This document shows positions 58,346 through 64,000 of a DNA stretch of 64,000 nucleotides, one piece after another. Position numbers and translations under genes: made by a program. The stretch lies in contig NC_084462.1 of the NCBI RefSeq assembly GCF_027409185.1, positions 182,952,071-183,016,070 on the forward strand, in the 5' to 3' direction. This DNA comes from Cynocephalus volans. Its lineage: Eukaryota > Chordata > Mammalia > Dermoptera > Cynocephalidae. The notes below the pieces were generated by a model. That model was given only the letters and a program-made list of their open reading frames with translations. It searched no databases and was not told the DNA's origin. The stretch's first letter is position 1. Each line of letters begins with the position of its first letter.

Positions 58346-60430
58346 CACACAAAATATAGATCCCCCACCATACCCTAGAATTGAAAAAACATATACACAT
58401 AACCAAAGTAAGATACATCCAGTCTGTTCAATAAACAAGCATTATCCCTCTTTCATAAATGCATTTCTATTTTATAACAAATTTTTTTAAAAAAGAAAGA
58501 AATTAAACAGCAGTTATCTCTGCTTACTAACCCATAAGAGGGATTTATAAAAAATTGAGGGCTTTTGCATACTGAAATAAATAGCCTGGAATCAATAGAA
58601 TTTGGAATCAAACAGGTAATTCCTGGATCCAGTTCAAACAAGTCCAGAGCTAATGCTACAATAGTTTTACCAGAAACAACTGGAATATATTTTTATTCTT
58701 ATTTATTCATATTTATTTTACAGTTGCAATGGTAAATATTTTGCAATATGATTTCATAGCTTATGCTTTTCCAGATCAAATAATGCATTTTCCTAAATCA
58801 TGCTTTATAAATTAGTTTCAAATTAGTAAAAAAAAAGAATTTTTTTTAATTACCTTTCCTTTAACTGCTATTACTAGAGCTCGCCAATAACCACTAGAGT
58901 ACCTGTTTCTCTGTCCTTCACAGTCTTTTTTATTCCTCATCCCTTACCCTTTCCCTGCTAAGGTATCCCATGGTTTGTTCTCAATACTAAGAGTTAGTGA
59001 AATGTCTATATAAACATTCGCCTCTGGAAGACAAGGACTCACGCACACAGCACTCATAAAACAGCACCTTTTAGCCCTTGTAAAGGCACGGCTTGTGCTT
59101 ACTTGCTCTCTCTGAAAAGGAGAGTTCTTTGTGAACACATGGTCAGAATGAAGGATGGCATGACATTATTTGGGGGTACTTTCTGAGTTACCAAGACTTT
59201 TCAGCTCATAAGTTCAATATGATTAGGGATGGGGAGGACAGGCAAAATGGCAGAATTGTAAGTCTAATCATTTATTTTTAAAAGCTAAGAACTCCCAGAT
59301 AACTTAACCACAAGTCACTAAATATTACTTCAATTATTTACATTCTATCTTATAGTATTGAATAAATCCTGTCTTTCCTAATTTTAGCTAAATTAATTTC
59401 CCATAATCTTTATTATTCAAAGCTGATTTCATTATAATCATGACAGATTTAGAAGCTTCCAAGATAGCTAGTATTGACCTAGATGATAACACACTTCCCT
59501 AAAGCATCTCCTAAAATTAAAGCTGAAAAGACATGTGACTTCTAACGTCATTCTAACAAAATTTCTTCAGCTTAAAAAAAACTAAAGAATCTCCAACATA
59601 GATATTATACTATATTAATTCTAGGTGCACTTTTTGTTTATATTTTAACATCTTCTGAAATCACAATATATCTCACAATTGATAGCATGTCACAATTTAA
59701 TGGGTAGTGTTATTTTTTCTTTAACAATATGTACAAAACATACATGAAACCCAATAGGATTAAAGGAACTAAAGAAAACTGACAAAAAAAGAAGTTAATA
59801 TGTTTATCCTTCCTAAAAGATTAATGTGTTGAAAATAAAAAATTTGGTTAGCAACAGTTAGGAAAACATACAAAGATTCATATGTGCTGTAACAAATACA
59901 GCATGTGATGACAAGATGTGCTGTTTATGTCTTTCCTCAAGCAGTCCCTCTGCCCAGACAAATCACTCTAACAGATCCTGCTCGTCCCTGCTTACTGACA
60001 CCACTGTCTATTCATCCTGACCCCATCTCAGATAGAGCTTCCTTTTCTGCCCTTCTATAACAGACTGTGATTATTTCTAGTATAACATTCTTATGTTAAA
60101 TCATCAATAGTTTTTGACTACAACCTCTACTAGAACAGTATTTGTGACTCACAGGAGTGAGAAATCATCTAAAAGTGTGTCTCAACCTTCACCTTTTTTT
60201 TAATTCAAAAAAGTATGAAAAACCCAGAACTAGACCGTAAGGCACTGAGGGCAGGACTTGTGTTCTCACTCACACTCAGTGCCTGAGTACAACAGACACA
60301 GAGTTGTGCTCAATAACCGAGGGACGAGGGCAGACAGGCAGGAGGACAACAGATAACCACATCAAGCATTGTGACTTAAGAGGTCAGCTTAACCTTGCTT
60401 TCAAGGACACTTGAGCTACATAAAGAAAAT
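58346..60430. other. Intron 1 AT-rich sequence
   Basis: About 2.1 kb. I saw no gene, RNA or clear repeat. Confidence 0.4.
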
Positions 60431-60612
60431 GACCCCGTGGCTCACTCGGGAGAGTGCAGTGCTGGGAGCCGCCGGCTCGGATCCTATATAGGGATGGCCA
60501 GTGCGCTCACTGGCTGAGTGCAGTGTGGGCGACACCAAGCCAAGGGTTACGATCCCCTTACCAGTCACAAAAATAAATAAATAAATAAATAAATTAATTA
60601 AAAAAAAAAAAA
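60431..60612 (+). mobile_element. CYN-type SINE, dimer (variant subfamily)
   Basis: Starts slightly truncated at gaccccgtggctcactcggg, has gtgcgctcactggctgagtg and ggcgacaccaagccaagggt, then (AAAT)n. It shares variant bases with the copy at 55136. No clear duplication was found. Confidence 0.85.
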
Positions 60613-61290
60613 GACAAAATAACAACCATTGATAAAGATGTGGAGAAACTGGAACCCCCATACATTGGTGGTGAAAATGTAAAATGGTGTAGCCATTTTG
60701 AACAACAGTTCAGCAGTTTCTTAAAATGTTAAACACAGATTTACCATACAGCCCAATAATTCCACTCCTACGTACCTACCGACCAGAGAGAAATGAAAAC
60801 ATGGCACACAAAGTTGTGCCAAGCAAATGTTCACAGCAGCGCTGTTCATAATAGCCCAAAAGAGGAAACAACTCAAATGTCCATCAACAAACTAGTAGAT
60901 AAACAAACGTGGTATTTCATATGGATTATTCTGCAAAAAAAAAGCAACAAAGTATCTATGCATGCTACAACATGAATGAACCTTAAAAAACATTATGCTA
61001 AGTGAAAGAGGCCAGACTCAAAAGACCACACATTATATGACCCCAATTTTATGAAATGTCCATAATAGCCTAATCCATAGAGAAGGAAAGATTAGTGGTT
61101 GGGGACTGGAGTTGGGAATGGAAAGTGACTGCAAACAGGCACAAAATTTCTTTATGGGATGACAGAAATGTACTAAAATAAGATTGTGGTGATGGTTGCA
61201 CAACACTGTAAATCTAATTAAAGATCACTGAATTGTTCACTTGAAATAGGTGAATTTTATGGCATACAAATTATATCTCAATAAAGCTGT
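60613..61290 (+). repeat. L1 3' UTR region
   Basis: gatgtggagaaactggaacc, aaaatggtgtagccattttg, ttcacagcagcgctgttcat, gaatgaaccttaaaaaacat, gatggttgcacaacactgta and aattatatctcaataaagct form a continuous L1M 3' end. Confidence 0.8.
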
Positions 61291-61340
61291 TTTTAAAAAG
61301 CAGGATCTGTAAAACTTCCAAAAAAGGAAATCAGAAACGG

Positions 61341-61956
61341 ATGATTAATTTTAGGTGTCAACTTGACTAGATTAAGGAATACCTAGAAACCTGGTAAAGC
61401 ATTATTTTTGGGTGTGCCTGTAAGGGTGTTTCCAGAGGAGATTAGCATTTGAGCCTGAGAGGACTGGGTGGGCCCTCAATGAGGACGGGCACCATCCAAT
61501 CTGCTGGAGGCCTGGAAAGAACAAAAACAGAGGAAAAGGTGAACCTCTCTCTTTTGTTTTTTTTCTTTTTTGGGGTGGCTGGCCAGTATGGGGTGGGAAG
61601 GGGGGTGAGGGGAAATCGCTCTCCGTTTCTCTATCTGCTGGAGCTGGGATACACTCTTCTCTCCTAACTGTGGACATCTGAGCTTGACACTCTTCAGCCT
61701 TTGGGTTCTAGGACTTAAACCAGTGGCAGCCCCGGCTCTCAGGCCTTTGGCCTTGGACTGAGAATCACACCATCGGCTTCCTTGGTTCTGAGGCCTCCAG
61801 ACTTGGACTGAGCCATACTGTCAGCATCCAGTTTGCAGATATGCGATTGTGAAGTCCCACAATAGGCTGAGTCAATTCCCCTAATAAATCCCCTCTCACA
61901 TATCTGTATACATGTCCTATTGGTTCTGTCTCTTTGGAGAACCCTGACTAATACAG
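61341..61956 (+). repeat. Full-length LTR-like element
   Basis: Begins tgattaattttaggtgtcaa-cttgact and ends ggagaaccctgactaatac, a layout I know from an ancient mammalian LTR family of ERVL/MaLR type. An antisense scrap of the monomeric SINE end (ttttttggggtggctggcc) lies at about 61557-61590. Confidence 0.55.
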
Positions 61957-62689
61957 AAACTCTACTTACGTGGTACCAAGAATCCTAGAATAAGAAACTC
62001 AAAATCTATCCTTAGCTATGCTACTGATCTTGCTGTGACTGACCGGGGAAGCTGCTTCCTTGTCCATCTCTGGGTCTTGGTTTCTCAGCAGAAGCTCAAT
62101 AGATAATATCAGTGAGATTCCTTTTAGGACAACGGCTCAGACTTTTCCGGCCCTGACCCACTCAGGTAAAGCACTGGATCCCGCCAGCTCACCTATACCA
62201 CCTACTTCTACTTTCTAGTAGAAAAGGAACTCAGAGATAACAAAAAATAATTGAGAAAAAATAATATGATAAAAGCTATACTAAATTTTAGTAGCTTGTA
62301 ATAACTCACTTGGTAGGTTATAAATAATTCATAAATGCCATAGGAAGGATCAGTTGGTGTGGAGGTGGAGGGACATCAGGAAGACCCTTTTAGCTTTCCT
62401 GTGGGCCCTATGCCTCAATATGAGAACTGATGCTAAGCTCCCTTCTGGTCCTGACATGTTGCAACTCTGCTCACCAATCTAAAATCTCAGAAATGTTAGG
62501 GCAATGAGGAAAACTAAGTCTAAGACATCACTTTACTTGTTTTGTCCTACTTTCCTAAATCAGCCTCTCAAAGACTGAAAAACACAAACCTGGGAGCCTT
62601 TGCCCATCCACACAGAGTAAGGAGCATGAGAGATAAAGACCTGACTCCTTTCTCTCTCATATTCCAGAAACAATACATTAGTAATACCA

Positions 62690-63400
62690 TTGGCCCTAAC
62701 TTCAAAATGTACGCAGAATCTGATCACGTATCACCACTGCTACTACCCAAGCCCAAGCTACCACCACCTCTGACAATATGTTTGCAAGAGCAACCTAATT
62801 GGTCTCTGTTTCCACTCTTGCCCTTCCGATATATCACTTCATTCAAAACCCTCCCATGGCTTCCTCTCTCTCTGAGAATAAATTCCGAAGTCCTACCTAC
62901 TGTCTACAAGACCCTGTATGACCTACAACACACACATTCATACTCCTCTGATCTTACCCCTTACCATACTGCTCATTCCCCTGCTCCAGCCACACTGGCT
63001 TTTTCACTCCTCCTTCAACAGAACAAGCCAACTCCTGCCTCAGGGCCTTTGTACTTGCTGTTCTCTGCCTAGACCACTCCACTCAGCTACTGACATGGCT
63101 GTATTATCCTCTTCTTTCAGGCCTCTGCTCAAGTGGAACCTTATGAGACAAGCTTTCCCTAACCAATCTATCTAAAACAGCACCATTCGATTACTCTCTG
63201 TCCTCTTACCCTGCTTTATTTTTTCAGCTTAGCACACATCACCACCTATCTGTTGTATATTTATTTGTTTATCCTGTCTCCTGCCACTAGAACATAAGCT
63301 CCCTGAGAGGAGTTATTAGTAAGTTCACTGCTGCATCAGTAGTGCCTGGAGCAGTGCCCAGCATACAGTAGGCACTCAATAAACACTCCCTATTATATAT
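62690..63400 (+). repeat. L2 3' end
   Basis: Strong L2 layout: ctacaagaccctgtatgacc, tgctccagccacactggct, tcctgcctcagggcctttgt, acttgctgttctctgcct, tcaggcctctgctcaagtgg, and the end cagtaggcactcaataaac. The 176-codon open frame here is an L2 remnant or chance. Confidence 0.75.
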
Positions 63401-63835
63401 AAAATGTCTTTTTATAGTAGGTTTTTTTTGAATCATGAAGCATAGGTGCTTGCCTGTCTTCTCATCTTCAAGGTCTCTATAGAAAAAGATAGCCAATATT
63501 TTACTCTTCTAATCACTAAGTCAGTCCACATCAGAGAGAAAAAATAATAATCTTGATAAAATGTTACTGTGAAAGTCAGGATTTCTGAACACACTTATGG
63601 GGTATTTGGCAGATTTCACTCAAACCTAGAGATACAATGGACATCCCTTGCTAAAGCCTTCCTTCCAAAAGGTGATACTGCAAGGTAATGGGGTGAGTTT
63701 TCCCCCGAGCTGCAAACTTTGGGGAAAAATAATTAACTCCAAAGAAAATGAAGGTATAGTTTAGTAAAATCATATTAAGTTCGATTTCCATAAATGTAAT
63801 TTGTATTATTCAAAAAAAAAAAAAAAAAAAAAAAA

Positions 63836-64000
63836 GGGCCAGCCTGTGGCTCACTCGGGAGAGTGAGGTACTGATAACATCAAGGCCATGGGTTTGGATC
63901 CTATATAGGGACGGCTGATTCACTTACTGGCTGAGCATGGTGCTGACAACACCAAGTCAAGGGTTAAGATCCCCTTACCGGTCATCTTTAAAAAAAAAAA
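63836..64000 (+). mobile_element. CYN-type SINE, dimer, cut by window end
   Basis: Head gggccagcctgtggctcact, second unit attcacttactggctgagca, tail ttaccggtcatctttaaaa running to the last base. A 24-bp A-run directly precedes the head. Confidence 0.88.

Noticed and set aside
62542..63072. 176-codon open frame on the + strand
   Set aside because: It lies mostly within an L2 3' end whose familiar nucleotide blocks explain the sequence. No protein family was recognised.

Overview
The window is mammalian nuclear DNA. About fifteen copies (or parts) of a tRNA-Ile-derived SINE, mostly two-unit, are scattered through it. Their sequence matches what I recall of the CYN-SINEs of colugos (Dermoptera), so Galeopterus or Cynocephalus is my best guess. 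No Alu or rodent B1/B2 was seen. The gene order matches human chromosome 14q32.33: ZFYVE21 and PPP1R13B lie tail to tail.

Layout. Positions 1-8600 hold the 3' part of ZFYVE21 on the + strand. It has six constitutive coding exons from 2899 to 7971, one optional in-frame 54-bp exon, and a short 3' UTR. A gap of roughly 90 bp separates its poly(A) site from that of PPP1R13B (ASPP1), which fills the rest of the window on the - strand. Sixteen PPP1R13B coding exons run from 56478 down to the stop at 10094. They join in frame with GT-AG junctions throughout and give about 1082 codons plus stop. Only the first exon, which in human supplies the first three residues, is missing and must lie beyond 64000. 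Positions 56479-64000 are therefore intron 1. ZFYVE21 likewise lacks only its first exon, which would lie before position 1.

The two genes are not known to act together. ZFYVE21 is a FYVE/PH-like protein of endosomes and focal adhesions. ASPP1 is a p53- and PP1-binding protein with a ubiquitin-like N-terminus, coiled coil, proline-rich middle, RVxF motif, ankyrin repeats and SH3 domain. Their ends share one compact transcription-termination region.

Repeats. Exons are dense and GC-rich below 21 kb, where I found no CYN-SINE. The AT-rich introns from 21.7 kb on carry almost all interspersed repeats: CYN-SINEs, old L1 pieces, MaLR/ERVL-type LTRs, MIR, L2 and hAT fragments. The most unusual items are:
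- a 1.54-kb element at 40628-42168, flanked by a 15-bp target-site duplication, that joins an L1-5'UTR-like segment to a ~105-bp tandem repeat and a short AATAAA tail;
- two 'tailless' retro-insertions with clear target-site duplications, a 24-nt U6 snRNA 5' fragment at 49867-49890 and a 3'-truncated CYN-SINE at 48289-48400;
- a nested palindromic element at 54086-54238.
Repeat family names are from memory of consensus sequences. No database search was possible.
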